Assembly: GCA_963700495.1 (NCBI GenBank) | Contig: CAVOXT010000003.1 | Span: 248,001-312,000 of the forward strand | DNA from: JACCTU01 sp963700495 | GTDB taxonomy: Bacteria > Actinomycetota > Thermoleophilia > Gaiellales > Gaiellaceae | Length of the DNA stretch: 64,000 nucleotides | Direction: 5' to 3' | Shown: positions 46,694 through 55,073 of the stretch, piece by piece | How positions within the stretch are numbered: position 1 is the first letter of the stretch | Layout: every line of letters begins with the position of its first letter | The notes under the pieces: model-generated | What the model saw: only the letters and a program-made list of their open reading frames with translations | What the model was told of the DNA's origin: nothing | Databases searched by the model: none | Position numbers and translations under genes: made by a program

Positions 46694-46773
46694 AAGCACC
46701 GGGGTGCCTCGTGGTCGAGGCTGAGAGCAGACCCGTCGAACCTGATCCGGGTAATGCCGGCGAAGGGAGGCAG
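46694..46773 (+). promoter_or_regulatory. TPP riboswitch (THI element)
   Basis: The conserved parts are GGGGTGC (from about 46700), GGCTGAGAGCAGACCCG (46729-46745), CCTGATCCGGGTAATGCCGG (46741-46760) and GAAGGGAGG (46762-46770). These are the pairing and binding blocks of thiamine pyrophosphate riboswitches. The GGGAGG at the 3' end is also the ribosome binding site for thiD, so TPP binding most likely blocks translation. It controls the four-gene thiamine operon. Confidence 0.95.
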
Positions 46774-47550
46774 TTGATCCCTCGAGTGCTGACGATTGCC
46801 ACGTCCGACTCGGGCGGGGGCGCGGGAATCCAGGCCGATCTGAAGGCATTTGCGGCCGCCGGCGTGCACGGCATGTCCGCGCTCGTCGCGCTGACGGCCC
46901 AGAACACTGTTGCCGTCACAGATGTCCACGAGCTTCCGCCCGGCTTCGTCCATGCACAGCTCGAGGCGGTCTGGGGCGACATCGGCGTCGACGCCGCGAA
47001 GACGGGGATGCTCTTCTCGAAGCAGCTGATCGACGTGGTCGCCGACTTTCTCGAGGCACATCGCGTTCCACTCGTCGTCGATCCGGTGATGGTCGCGAGC
47101 TCAGGGGCGACGCTTCTGCTCGACGACGCCGTCGAGACGCTCGTCGCGCGGCTGTTCCCGCTTGCGACGGTGGTCACACCCAACCTGAACGAAGCGGTCG
47201 CACTCGCAGGCTTCGACGGAACACGTCGAGAGCTGAGCGAACGACTGCATGAGCTCGGCGCGCAGGCTGTCATCGTCACCGGCGGTCACGGGGAGGACGC
47301 GATCGACCATCTCTTCGACGGGCGGCGTCACGTCGAGATCCCCGTCGAGCGGCATGACGTGCCTGCGACGCACGGCGCCGGCTGTACGCACTCGGCGACG
47401 CTCGCTGCGCTGCTTGCGAGGGGCCTCTCGCTGGAGGGCGCAGCCCGCGGGGCAGCGCGCGCAGCATCCGAGGCGGTCCGGCACGGGCTGAGCGAGCTCG
47501 GCGCCGGCGAGGGGCCCGTCGACGTCCTCAACCTGAAAGGAGCCGCGTGA
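46774..47550 (+). CDS. thiD: Hydroxymethylpyrimidine/phosphomethylpyrimidine kinase ThiD
   Basis: ThiD phosphorylates HMP and HMP-P on the pyrimidine branch of thiamine synthesis. The start is a TTG (46774) 3 bases after the GGGAGG of the riboswitch. Features: LTIATSDSGGGAGIQADLKA, LTAQNTVAV, VVDPVMVASSGATLL and the ribokinase anion hole HGAGCTHSATLAALLA. The 258-residue protein is intact. Its stop overlaps the thiM GTG. Confidence 0.94.
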   Translation: MIPRVLTIATSDSGGGAGIQADLKAFAAAGVHGMSALVALTAQNTVAVTDVHELPPGFVHAQLEAVWGDIGVDAAKTGMLFSKQLIDVVADFLEAHRVPLVVDPVMVASSGATLLLDDAVETLVARLFPLATVVTPNLNEAVALAGFDGTRRELSERLHELGAQAVIVTGGHGEDAIDHLFDGRRHVEIPVERHDVPATHGAGCTHSATLAALLARGLSLEGAARGAARAASEAVRHGLSELGAGEGPVDVLNLKGAA

Positions 47551-48362
47551 ACGTCTCGCCCGGGACGAGCCTCGCCCGCATCCGCGAGCAGAAGCCGCTC
47601 GTCCACCAGATCACCAACTACGTCGTCATGAACGAGACGGCGAACGCGACGCTCGCGCTCGGCGCGCTCCCTGTGATGGCGCACGCGCGGGAGGAGGTCG
47701 AGGAGATGGTGGCGATCGCGGGTGCGCTCGTGATCAACATCGGCACGCTCTCGCCTGCCTGGGTGGACGCGATGCTTGCGGCCGGGCGTGCGGCGAACGC
47801 GAAAGGCATCCCCGTCGTCCTCGACCCGGTCGGAGCGGGCGCGACGCGGTACCGGACCGACACTGCGCAGCGGCTCCTCGACGCGGTTGACGTCACGGTC
47901 CTCCGTGGCAATGCCGGTGAGATCGGGATCCTCGTCGGCGCCGAGGCGGAGGTGCGCGGTGTCGAGTCGATCAGCGTCGGCGGTGAGCCGGCCGAGCTCG
48001 CCCGAGAGGCGGCGGCGACGCTCGGCGTGATCGCGTCGGTGACGGGGCCGGTCGACCACGTCTCGGACGGCATGACCGTGCTCTCGGTCGGCAACGGTCA
48101 CGAGCTGCTCGGCACGGTCACCGGCACCGGGTGCATGTCCACGGCGATCACGGGGTGCTTCCTCGCAGCGAAGCCGGCTGCGCCGCTCGAGGCCGCGGCC
48201 GAGGCGCTCGCGGTGTTCGGGATCGCCGGGGAGGACGCCGCCTTGGGCGCAAGGGGCCCGGGCTCGTTCCACGTTGCGCTCTACGACGCCCTCTACAACC
48301 TCGCCCCGTCCAGCGTGGACGAGCGGGCGAAGATTGTGGCTCAGAGCCACAAAGTCGAATGA
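47547..48362 (+). CDS. thiM: Hydroxyethylthiazole kinase ThiM
   Basis: ThiM phosphorylates the thiazole moiety, a salvage step. It shows PLVHQITNYVVMNETANATL, VVLDPVGAGATRYRT and GTVTGTGCMSTAITGCFLA with the catalytic cysteine. The 271-residue protein starts at GTG 47547. Its last codons fall in a palindromic repeat (48334-48352) that encodes the tail IVAQSHKVE. The stop overlaps the thiE ATG. Confidence 0.94.
   Translation: MNVSPGTSLARIREQKPLVHQITNYVVMNETANATLALGALPVMAHAREEVEEMVAIAGALVINIGTLSPAWVDAMLAAGRAANAKGIPVVLDPVGAGATRYRTDTAQRLLDAVDVTVLRGNAGEIGILVGAEAEVRGVESISVGGEPAELAREAAATLGVIASVTGPVDHVSDGMTVLSVGNGHELLGTVTGTGCMSTAITGCFLAAKPAAPLEAAAEALAVFGIAGEDAALGARGPGSFHVALYDALYNLAPSSVDERAKIVAQSHKVE
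48334..48352. repeat. 19-bp palindromic repeat, family 2 copy 1 (end of thiM)
   Basis: TTGTGGCTC, A, GAGCCACAA is a perfect 9-1-9 palindrome. With the next four bases (AGTC) it is identical to 48492-48514. It codes for VAQSHKV in the thiM reading frame. Confidence 0.8.
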
Positions 48363-48931
48363 AGCTCCATGCGGTCGTGGACGATCTCGACACGGCCCGC
48401 GCCGCGATCGACGGCGGGGCCACGGTTCTCCAGCTCCGGCTCAAGGGCGAGCCGACGGACGAGCTCGTCCGGAAGGGCCGTGCGTTCAAGCTTGTGGCTC
48501 AGAGCCACAAAGTCACGTTCGTGGTCAACGACGACGTCGAGGCGGCCGCTCGGCTCGAGGCGGACGGCGTGCACCTGGGGCGAAGCGACGAAGGGTTCGA
48601 GCGCGCGCGGGAGGCCGGGCTCCTGGTCGGCGTCTCAGCCTGGGACGTCGGCGAAGCGCTCGCCGCTGAGCGCGCGGGAGCTGCCTACATCGGCGCCGGC
48701 CCGATCTGGGCCACGCCGTCGAAGCCGGACGCCGACCCGCCGATCGGTCTCGACGGGCTCGCCGGGATCGCCGAAGCCGTCTCGATCCCGGTTGTCGCGA
48801 TCGGGGGGATCGACGCGACCAATGCGGGCGACTGCATCTCGGCCGGGGCGGCGGGCGTCGCGGTCATCCGCGCCGCGCCCGAAGCTCGGCTCCTCCGGGA
48901 GGCGATCGATGGAGCTTTCGCAGCTCGGTGA
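48359..48931 (+). CDS. thiE: Thiamine-phosphate synthase ThiE (contains a palindromic repeat)
   Basis: ThiE joins HMP-PP and thiazole phosphate. The 190-residue TIM-barrel shows ATVLQLRLKG, VTFVVNDDVEAAARLEADGV, HLGRSDEGF, YIGAGPIWATPSKPDA and VVAIGGIDATNAGDCISAGA. The element at 48492-48510 is read in frame as LVAQSHKVT, replacing the usual helix end before the VVNDD strand without changing the length. The ATG overlaps the thiM stop. Confidence 0.93.
   Translation: MKLHAVVDDLDTARAAIDGGATVLQLRLKGEPTDELVRKGRAFKLVAQSHKVTFVVNDDVEAAARLEADGVHLGRSDEGFERAREAGLLVGVSAWDVGEALAAERAGAAYIGAGPIWATPSKPDADPPIGLDGLAGIAEAVSIPVVAIGGIDATNAGDCISAGAAGVAVIRAAPEARLLREAIDGAFAAR
48492..48510. repeat. 19-bp palindromic repeat, family 2 copy 2 (inside thiE)
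   Basis: Second exact copy of TTGTGGCTC-A-GAGCCACAA, 158 bases from the first and in the same orientation. Here it lies well inside the coding region and adds no stop or frameshift. Confidence 0.8.
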
Positions 48932-49703
48932 GTTCGGGCTCCTCGCGGAGCTCGAGCGGCGAGGTCTCGCGCGCGGGATCGAGAACGACGCGGCCGAGAT
49001 CGAAGGGCTCGTCGTCACGCAGGACGCGCTCGTCGAAGGCGTCCACTTCCGGCTCGACTGGATCTCGTGGCGAGACCTCGGCTGGCGTGCCGCCGCCGTC
49101 AACCTCAGCGATCTCGCGGCGTCAGGGGCGACGCCGTCGGGCCTGATCGTGTCGCTCGCCGCGCCGGGAAGCACGCGTGTCGAGGACGTGTTCGAGCTCT
49201 ACGAGGGGATCGCCGAGACGGGCGTCGCGGTTCTCGGCGGCGACACGACGCGCTCGGAGCTCGTCTTCCTGAGCGTCACCGCGCTCGGGCGGTCGGAGCG
49301 GATCCCCGGCCGCGGCGGCGCGCGGCCCGGCGACCTCCTCGTACTGACCGGGCCGCTGGGCGCCGCAGGCGCCGCGTTCCGGGCCGGCCGTTACGAGCGT
49401 CCGCCGCTCCGGCTCGACCAGGGCAGGCGTCTGGCGCGCGTCGCGACGGCGATGCTCGACGTCTCCGACGGCCTGGCGAAGGACGCGGGCCACATCGCGG
49501 CACGCTCGCGCGTTCGCTGCGTCATCGACCTCGACAGCGTGCCGATCGCCCCGGGCGCGACGGTCGACGACCTCGGCTTCGGCGAGGACTTCGAGCTGCT
49601 GGCGGCGACGCCGGATCCGCTCGAGTTCACCGTGATCGGCCGTTGCGAGGAGGGCTCGGGGGTCGAGGGCGTCCCCGCCGGCGGCTGGGAGCACTTCCGC
49701 TGA
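48909..49703 (+). CDS. thiL: Thiamine-monophosphate kinase ThiL (compact)
   Basis: ThiL phosphorylates thiamine monophosphate to the active cofactor TPP. Features: DAAEIEGLVVTQDALVEGVH (magnesium and substrate loop, a divergent form of the usual GDDAA and DMLVEGVHF), RAAAVNLSDLAASGATPSGL, VLGGDTTRS, ATAMLDVSDGLAKDAGHIA and FGEDFELLAA. At 264 residues it is shorter than most ThiL (about 320), with loops trimmed in the C-terminal half. ATG 48909 overlaps thiE by 23 bases. It closes the riboswitch-controlled operon. Confidence 0.88.
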   Translation: MELSQLGEFGLLAELERRGLARGIENDAAEIEGLVVTQDALVEGVHFRLDWISWRDLGWRAAAVNLSDLAASGATPSGLIVSLAAPGSTRVEDVFELYEGIAETGVAVLGGDTTRSELVFLSVTALGRSERIPGRGGARPGDLLVLTGPLGAAGAAFRAGRYERPPLRLDQGRRLARVATAMLDVSDGLAKDAGHIAARSRVRCVIDLDSVPIAPGATVDDLGFGEDFELLAATPDPLEFTVIGRCEEGSGVEGVPAGGWEHFR

Positions 49704-49706
49704 GCC

Positions 49707-50417
49707 TCAGAGCCTGCCTCTGAGCGCGTCGAATCGCAGCACCGGCACCATCCACACCGCCTCGAGCACGATCCTGTGCGACATCTTCGACCCGCCCACC
49801 TCGCGGTCCACGAACGTGATCGGAACCTCCACGACTCGGAAGCCCTTTCGGAGCGTGCGGTAGGTCCCCTCGATCTGGAACGCGTAGCCCTTGGCCTCGA
49901 TCGCGTCGAGGTCGATCGTCTCGAGCACGCGGCGGCGGTAGCACTTGAACCCGCCGGTCAGGTCGCGCACCCGCGTCTGCAGCCACAGCTGTGCGTAGAC
50001 GCAGCCGCCGCGCGAGATGAATCGGCGCAGGAGGTTCCAGTTCGGGATGCTGCCGCCCGGCACGTAGCGCGAGCCGAGCACGAGATCGGCGCCGCCCTCC
50101 GCAGCCTCGATCAGTCGGCGCACGTCCTTCGGGTCGTGCGAGAAGTCGCAGTCCATCTCGAGGATCAGCTCGGCGTCCGTGGCGAGCGCGTGGCGGAAGC
50201 CGGCGAGGTACGCCGGTCCGAGCCCCTGCTTCTGCTCGCGGTGGATGACCTCGACCGCGTCGAGCTCCGCCGCGAGCCGGTCGGCGATCTCGCCCGTGCC
50301 GTCGGGCGAGTTGTCGTCGATCACGAGCACGCGGACGCCCTCGTCCACGAGCGCACGCACCATGCGCTCGACGTTGTCGCGCTCGTTGTAGGTGGGGAGA
50401 CAGACGGTCGCCTGCAC
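49707..50417 (-). CDS. Polyprenol monophosphomannose synthase-like glycosyltransferase (GT2)
   Basis: A GT2 family enzyme like actinobacterial Ppm1 domain 2 and dolichol-phosphate mannosyltransferase, which transfers mannose from GDP-mannose to a polyprenyl phosphate. Key parts are TVCLPTYNERDNVERMV, VIDDNSPDGTGEIADRL, KQGLGPAYLAGFRHAL, MDCDFSHDP (metal-binding DxD type) and VLGSRYVPGGSI, then the C-terminal VPITFVDREVGGSKMS. It has 236 residues and no TM domain. GTG start at 50417, divergent from polX. Confidence 0.88.
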   Translation of the reverse strand: MQATVCLPTYNERDNVERMVRALVDEGVRVLVIDDNSPDGTGEIADRLAAELDAVEVIHREQKQGLGPAYLAGFRHALATDAELILEMDCDFSHDPKDVRRLIEAAEGGADLVLGSRYVPGGSIPNWNLLRRFISRGGCVYAQLWLQTRVRDLTGGFKCYRRRVLETIDLDAIEAKGYAFQIEGTYRTLRKGFRVVEVPITFVDREVGGSKMSHRIVLEAVWMVPVLRFDALRGRL

Positions 50418-50422
50418 GCGCC

Positions 50423-50428
50423 TATGAT
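50423..50428 (+). promoter_or_regulatory. TANNNT box before polX
   Basis: TATGAT ends 8 bases before the GTG at 50437, in the 19-base gap between divergent genes. No ribosome binding site is visible. Confidence 0.45.
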
Positions 50429-50436
50429 CGCTATCG

Positions 50437-52146
50437 GTGGCGAAGGCGCTCCCGAAGAACCAGCAGGTGGCCGAACAACTCGAGCTGCTCGCCGACCTCC
50501 TCGAGCTGGAGGGAGAGCCTTCCTTCCGCGTGATCGCCTACCGCCGTGCGGCGACCCGCATCCGCGAGACCCCGGGCGCGGTCGCCCAGCTCGCACTCGA
50601 CGGGAAGGCGAAGGAGCTCCCCGGGATCGGCAAGACGATCGAGGAAAAGATCGTGCAGATCGTGGACGACGGGGAGATCCACGCGCTGACGAAGCGAAAG
50701 GCGCTCGTCCCCGAGGAGGTCGTCACCTTCATGCGGCTGCCCGGCCTCGGGCCGAAGTCGGCCGCGAAGATCTGGAAGGAGCTCGGGATCACGACGGTCG
50801 CCGACCTCAAGGCGGCAGCCGAGGCGGAACAGCTGCGCGCGCTGACCGGGTTCGGCGCGCGGACCGAGGAGCGGATCCTGCACGCGCTCGACCAGGAGCA
50901 GACGCTCGAGCCGGTTCGGCCGCTGCTCGGCGCCGGGCTCGTGCCGGTGCTCGAGGCCGTCAGGGTTCTGCGAGAACACCCCGCTTCGGACCTCGTGTCG
51001 GAGGCCGGCAGCGTGCGGCGGCGCAAGGAGACGTTCCGCGATCTCGACGTGATCGCCACGGCGAAGGACCCCCGCGCGCTGATCGACTACTTCGTCGCGC
51101 TCGATTGGGTCTCCGAGGTCGCGGCGCACGGCGACACGAAGGCGACCGTCGTCTCGCACGACGGGCTGCGGTTCGACCTGCGCGTGGTCCCGCCGGAGTC
51201 GTTCGGGAACCTGCTCCAGCACTTCACCGGCTCGAAGGACCACAACGTGGCGCTTCGCGAGGCGGCCGTGAAGCGCGGGCTCTCGATCTCCGAGTACGGC
51301 GTGAAGACCGTCGAGACCGGCGAGATCTTCACGACGCGCGACGAGGCCGAGCTGTACGAGTTCCTCGGCTACCAGTACATCCCGCCCGAGCTGCGCGAGA
51401 ACCTCGGCGAGGTCGACGCGGCGCGAAAGGGCGAGCTTCCCGAGCTCGTCGAGGTGACGCACGTCCGCGGGGACCTGCATGTCCACTCGACGTGGTCGTC
51501 GGACGGCAAGAACACGATCGAGGAGATGGCGCGCCGCTGCATCGAGCGCGGCTATCAGTACATGGCGATCACCGACCACTCGCACTACCTGCGCGAGGGG
51601 CGGCTCGAGGCGCAGTGGCGCGAGCTCGAGCAGCTGAACGAGCGACTCGCGCCGTTCAGGATCCTGCGCGGGATCGAGGCGAACATCCGCGCGAACGGCG
51701 AGGTCGACGTGACCGAAGAGCTGCTCGCGGAGTGCGACTGGGTGATCGCGTCACTCCACCAGGCGTTCGACAAGAGCCCGACCGAGCGGATCATGAGCGC
51801 GATGGATCACCCGCAGGTGCACTGCATCGGCCATCCGACGGCGCGGAAGATCAACAAGCGGCCGCCGGCGGAGGTCGACATCGAGCGCGTGATCGAGAAG
51901 GCGCTCGAGACGAAGACGCTGCTCGAGATCAACTCGCAGCCCGACCGGCTCGACCTGCGCGACGTGAACGCACGCCGCGCCGGCGAGGCGGGGCTGAAGC
52001 TCCCCGTCAATACGGATGCGCACCAGGTGAGCGCGCTCGACTGGATCGAGATCGGGATCGCGCAGGCGCGGCGCGCGTGGTTGACGAAGGAGCACGTCCT
52101 GAACACGCACACCTGGAAGCAGATCGAGAAGCTGAAGAAGCGCTAG
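50437..52146 (+). CDS. polX: DNA polymerase X with PHP domain
   Basis: Bacterial PolX fills gaps in base excision repair and has a PHP-type 3'-5' exonuclease. The 569-residue protein has an N-terminal lyase-like 8-kDa domain (about 1-90), helix-hairpin-helix motifs (ELPGIGKTIEEKIVQ and RLPGLGPKSAAKIWKEL), the nucleotidyltransferase core with the DLD metal pair in ETFRDLDVIATAKDP, and a C-terminal PHP domain starting DLHVHSTWSSDGKNTIEEM with TDHSHYL. GTG 50437. It is intact and ends in overlap with the convergent lysE gene. Confidence 0.92.
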   Translation: MAKALPKNQQVAEQLELLADLLELEGEPSFRVIAYRRAATRIRETPGAVAQLALDGKAKELPGIGKTIEEKIVQIVDDGEIHALTKRKALVPEEVVTFMRLPGLGPKSAAKIWKELGITTVADLKAAAEAEQLRALTGFGARTEERILHALDQEQTLEPVRPLLGAGLVPVLEAVRVLREHPASDLVSEAGSVRRRKETFRDLDVIATAKDPRALIDYFVALDWVSEVAAHGDTKATVVSHDGLRFDLRVVPPESFGNLLQHFTGSKDHNVALREAAVKRGLSISEYGVKTVETGEIFTTRDEAELYEFLGYQYIPPELRENLGEVDAARKGELPELVEVTHVRGDLHVHSTWSSDGKNTIEEMARRCIERGYQYMAITDHSHYLREGRLEAQWRELEQLNERLAPFRILRGIEANIRANGEVDVTEELLAECDWVIASLHQAFDKSPTERIMSAMDHPQVHCIGHPTARKINKRPPAEVDIERVIEKALETKTLLEINSQPDRLDLRDVNARRAGEAGLKLPVNTDAHQVSALDWIEIGIAQARRAWLTKEHVLNTHTWKQIEKLKKR

Positions 52147-52769
52147 CGCTCGAACGCGAGCCGAATACCGAGTGCGACCAGCACGACGCCGCTGATCGCC
52201 TCCATCACCCGCCTGAACGTCCGGCTTCTCGCGACGACGTCGACGATCAGCGTGTACGTGACGAGCCAGCTCAGGCCGATCGTCACGAAGATCGCGGCCA
52301 GGAGCGCGGACTTCGCGACAGCCGGATCGTCTTGCGAGATGAACTGCGGCAGCAGCGTCGTGAACAGCACCGCCAGCTTGGGGTTCAACAGGTTCGTGAC
52401 GAGGCCCTGCCGGAACGGCGAGCCGGCCGGCCTCGCGTCCTCCTCGTGGACATCCTCTCGGCGCACCGAGCGCAGCGCCTGCACGCCGAGGTAGACGAGG
52501 TAGACGGCGCCCGCGAGCTTCAGGGCCGTGAAGACCGTCGCCGACGCCGAGAGGACGGCCGCGACGCCGAGCGCGCTCGCCGTCGCCCAACCGAGCAGTC
52601 CGACCGCGATCCCGGCGACGGTTCGGAAGCCCGCACTCCGGCCGCCGCGGACCGTATTGCGCAGCACGAGCGCCATGTCGGGCCCGGGCGTGAGCGTCAG
52701 GACGATCGCGACGCCGACGAATGCGAGCAGGCCCTGGTCGATCACGAAGCTCACGTTAACGCGGGCCAA
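52143..52769 (-). CDS. LysE/RhtB-family amino acid exporter
   Basis: Small membrane exporter of the LysE superfamily, with six TM segments. It has LLAFVGVAIVLTLTPGPDMA (with the signature TPGPD), GFRTVAGIAVGLLG and GLVTNLLNPKLAVLFTTLLP. The 208-residue frame opens with a TTG at 52769; a GTG at 52754 would give VSFVIDQG and is the more likely start. The cargo amino acid is unknown. Confidence 0.85.
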   Translation of the reverse strand: MARVNVSFVIDQGLLAFVGVAIVLTLTPGPDMALVLRNTVRGGRSAGFRTVAGIAVGLLGWATASALGVAAVLSASATVFTALKLAGAVYLVYLGVQALRSVRREDVHEEDARPAGSPFRQGLVTNLLNPKLAVLFTTLLPQFISQDDPAVAKSALLAAIFVTIGLSWLVTYTLIVDVVARSRTFRRVMEAISGVVLVALGIRLAFER

Positions 52770-52798
52770 TCCGCCGCGACGCTTCGACCGAAACGTTC

Positions 52799-53356
52799 AT
52801 GATGGGGCCGATGCGGCGCGCGACCACCTGGCTCCTGACGCTCCCCCTCGTGATCGGCGGCTCGCAGCTGGCGCATGCCGAGGCCTACCGCCTCGTGTAC
52901 GCGGACACGCAGGAGCGCACTCACGTGCTCGCCGAGAGCGGCCACGGCTATCTCCAGCACTTTCCGTTCGCCGTCGCGCTTGGTCTGGTGGTGATCGGGC
53001 TCGCGCTCGTCGCACGTGCCCGGGGCCGGAGTGGTGAGCTCGCGGCGTGGCCCTTCGCAGTCGTCCCCGTCGCGACGTTCGCGCTCCAGGAGGTCCTCGA
53101 GCGCGGCGGTGACCTCTCCGCGCTGATCGAGCCCACGACGCTCGTCGGTTTCGCGCTCCAGCTGCCGTTTGCCCTGCTTGCCTACGCGATCGCCCGGCTC
53201 TTGCTGCAGGCCGTCGACGCGCTGGCGGCGCGCCTACGCGGTGCGCCTCGCTCTCGCAGCACCAGCTTCTTTCCACTCCCGCTCGAGCTCCGCCTCTCTT
53301 CGCTGCCGCGACTCGCCTTCGGGCTCGCGCAGCGCGGCCCTCCTCGAAGCCGCTGA
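52799..53356 (+). CDS. Secreted/membrane protein of unknown function, upstream of copper genes
   Basis: Not recognised. The product starts with a signal peptide (WLLTLPLVIGGSQLAHAEAY), then ESGHGYLQHFPFAVALGLVV and further hydrophobic segments, giving about three TM helices. A histidine-rich soluble loop (ERTHVLAESGHGY) follows the first one. The C-terminal 50 residues in this frame are low-complexity and arginine-rich, so a frameshift near 53230 is likely and the true end is uncertain. The close spacing to the CopCD gene suggests a role in copper handling, which is inference. Confidence 0.55.
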   Translation: MMGPMRRATTWLLTLPLVIGGSQLAHAEAYRLVYADTQERTHVLAESGHGYLQHFPFAVALGLVVIGLALVARARGRSGELAAWPFAVVPVATFALQEVLERGGDLSALIEPTTLVGFALQLPFALLAYAIARLLLQAVDALAARLRGAPRSRSTSFFPLPLELRLSSLPRLAFGLAQRGPPRSR

Positions 53357-53405
53357 GCGAGCGCGCCGCGCTCGCGGCGCCGCGAACTTCGAGGAGAGGA
53401 AAGCC

Positions 53406-55073
53406 ACGAGCAAGCTCGTCGCGACAATCTGGGTCGCACTCGTCGCGCTGGTCGTCGCACCGGCCGCGCTGGGGCATGCGCAGCTGGTCGAAACACGGCC
53501 GGCGGACGACGCGATCGTCGCCAGGTCACCCGGAGAGGTCGTCCTGCGCTTCAACGAGCAGGTCGAGATCGCGCTCGGGTCGGTGCGGGTGTTCGACGCC
53601 GACGCACGGCGTGTCGATGACGGTGCTCCGACACATCCGTCTTCGCGCGAGGTCGCCGTCGCTCTCGACAGCGGGCTTGCACGCGGGACGTACACCGTCG
53701 CGTGGCACGTCATCTCTGCAGATGCCCACCCGGTCCACGGCGCGTTCGTGTTCCACGTCGGCGCACCGGGAGCGAAGCCCGCGGGGATCGCAGCCGAGGT
53801 GCTCCACGACGAGGGCGGCTCGACCGCAGTCCGCGTCGCGTTCGCGGTCGACAGGTTCCTCGCGTTCGCGCTCATCCTCTTCTGCTTCGGCGGCACGGCG
53901 GCGCTCGCGCTCGTCGTTCGTCCGGACGACGAGGTGGAGCATGTTCGCCGGCGCCTGTTCGGCGTGGTGGCGCTCGCGGCTCTCGCACTGGCCGCCGTGA
54001 CGATCGTCGGTCTGCCGCTCCAGGCCGCGGTGGCCGGCGGCCTTCCGTTCGACGACGCGGTGCGCCGGACGTCCGTCTCGGCCGTGCTCCACACCCGCTT
54101 CGGCGAGGTTTGGGCGGTCCGCGCGGGGCTCGCGCTCGTGCTCGCGGCGCTTGCGTTCGCGTTGCGTCGCGGCGTGTCGCGCGGCGAGCTCGTGCTCAGC
54201 GCAGCGTTGCTCGCCGGCGGCGCGCTCGTCGCAACCCCCGCGGCCGCGGGTCACGCGGGTGTCTCGGGCCCGTTCGCGTTCGTCACCGACGTCGCGCATG
54301 TACAGGCCGCTGCGCTCTGGACGGGAGGGCTCGCGCTCGTGGTCGCGGCGCTCGTCGTCGCAGGGCCCGGTCGCTGGCCCCTCGCCGCGCGTGCGGTGCC
54401 GAGGTTCTCGACGATCGCCGTCTGGGCCGTCGCGGTCCTCGTGCTCAGCGGGGTGATCAGCGGCTACCTCCAGGTCCGCGAGTGGCGCGGCCTGTGGGAG
54501 ACGACGTACGGCCTGCTGCTGCTGGCGAAGGTCGCGCTCGTGCTGCCGATCCTGGCCCTCGGCGCGTACAACAACCGCTTCGCGGTGCCGAAGCTGCGCG
54601 CCGAGACCGCATCGCCGCTTCAGCAGCGCCGCTTCCTGCGGACGGCCGGCGTCGAGCTCGTCCTGATGGCCACGGTCGTGGGCGTCACCGCGATGCTCGT
54701 CAACCAACCGCCTGCCCGAGCGCAGGTCGAGCCGACAGGCCCGCAGGCGGTGACGGCCGAGCTCGGCAACCTCGAGCTCAACCTCGTGGTCGACCCCGCC
54801 ACCGTGGGCTCGAACCAGATCCACCTGTACCTCCTGGGGGCCGACGGCCGTCCGGCGAAGGTCGCCGCCGCGGATGTGCTCGCGTCGCTGCCGAGCCGCG
54901 GCATCGGCCCGCTCCGGTTCCCCGCGCACCCCGCAGGCCCGGGTCACTCGATCGTGCACGGGGCGAATCTCCCGCTTCCGGGCACCTGGCAATTGACCGT
55001 CGAGGCGCGGCGCGGCGAGTTCGAAGCGCTCAGCGCCACCGTTTCCATTCCGATCCGAAAGGAACCCAGATGA
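53406..55073 (+). CDS. CopC-CopD fusion protein, copper uptake/resistance
   Basis: A membrane protein joining CopC and CopD domains. After a signal segment the mature CopC part begins HAQLVETRPADDAIVARSPG with the N-terminal copper-binding histidine, and has WHVISADAHPVHGAFVFHVG. The CopD part follows with eight or so TM helices and the conserved GLPFDDAVRRTSVSAVLHTR and HAGVSGPFAFVTD. A C-terminal extracytoplasmic domain with AVTAELGNLELNLVVDP follows. An in-frame GAGGAGAGG lies where a ribosome binding site should be, but the next codon is ACG (53406) instead of ATG, so the start is either ACG or a base error. Confidence 0.87.
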   Translation, partial: TSKLVATIWVALVALVVAPAALGHAQLVETRPADDAIVARSPGEVVLRFNEQVEIALGSVRVFDADARRVDDGAPTHPSSREVAVALDSGLARGTYTVAWHVISADAHPVHGAFVFHVGAPGAKPAGIAAEVLHDEGGSTAVRVAFAVDRFLAFALILFCFGGTAALALVVRPDDEVEHVRRRLFGVVALAALALAAVTIVGLPLQAAVAGGLPFDDAVRRTSVSAVLHTRFGEVWAVRAGLALVLAALAFALRRGVSRGELVLSAALLAGGALVATPAAAGHAGVSGPFAFVTDVAHVQAAALWTGGLALVVAALVVAGPGRWPLAARAVPRFSTIAVWAVAVLVLSGVISGYLQVREWRGLWETTYGLLLLAKVALVLPILALGAYNNRFAVPKLRAETASPLQQRRFLRTAGVELVLMATVVGVTAMLVNQPPARAQVEPTGPQAVTAELGNLELNLVVDPATVGSNQIHLYLLGADGRPAKVAAADVLASLPSRGIGPLRFPAHPAGPGHSIVHGANLPLPGTWQLTVEARRGEFEALSATVSIPIRKEPR

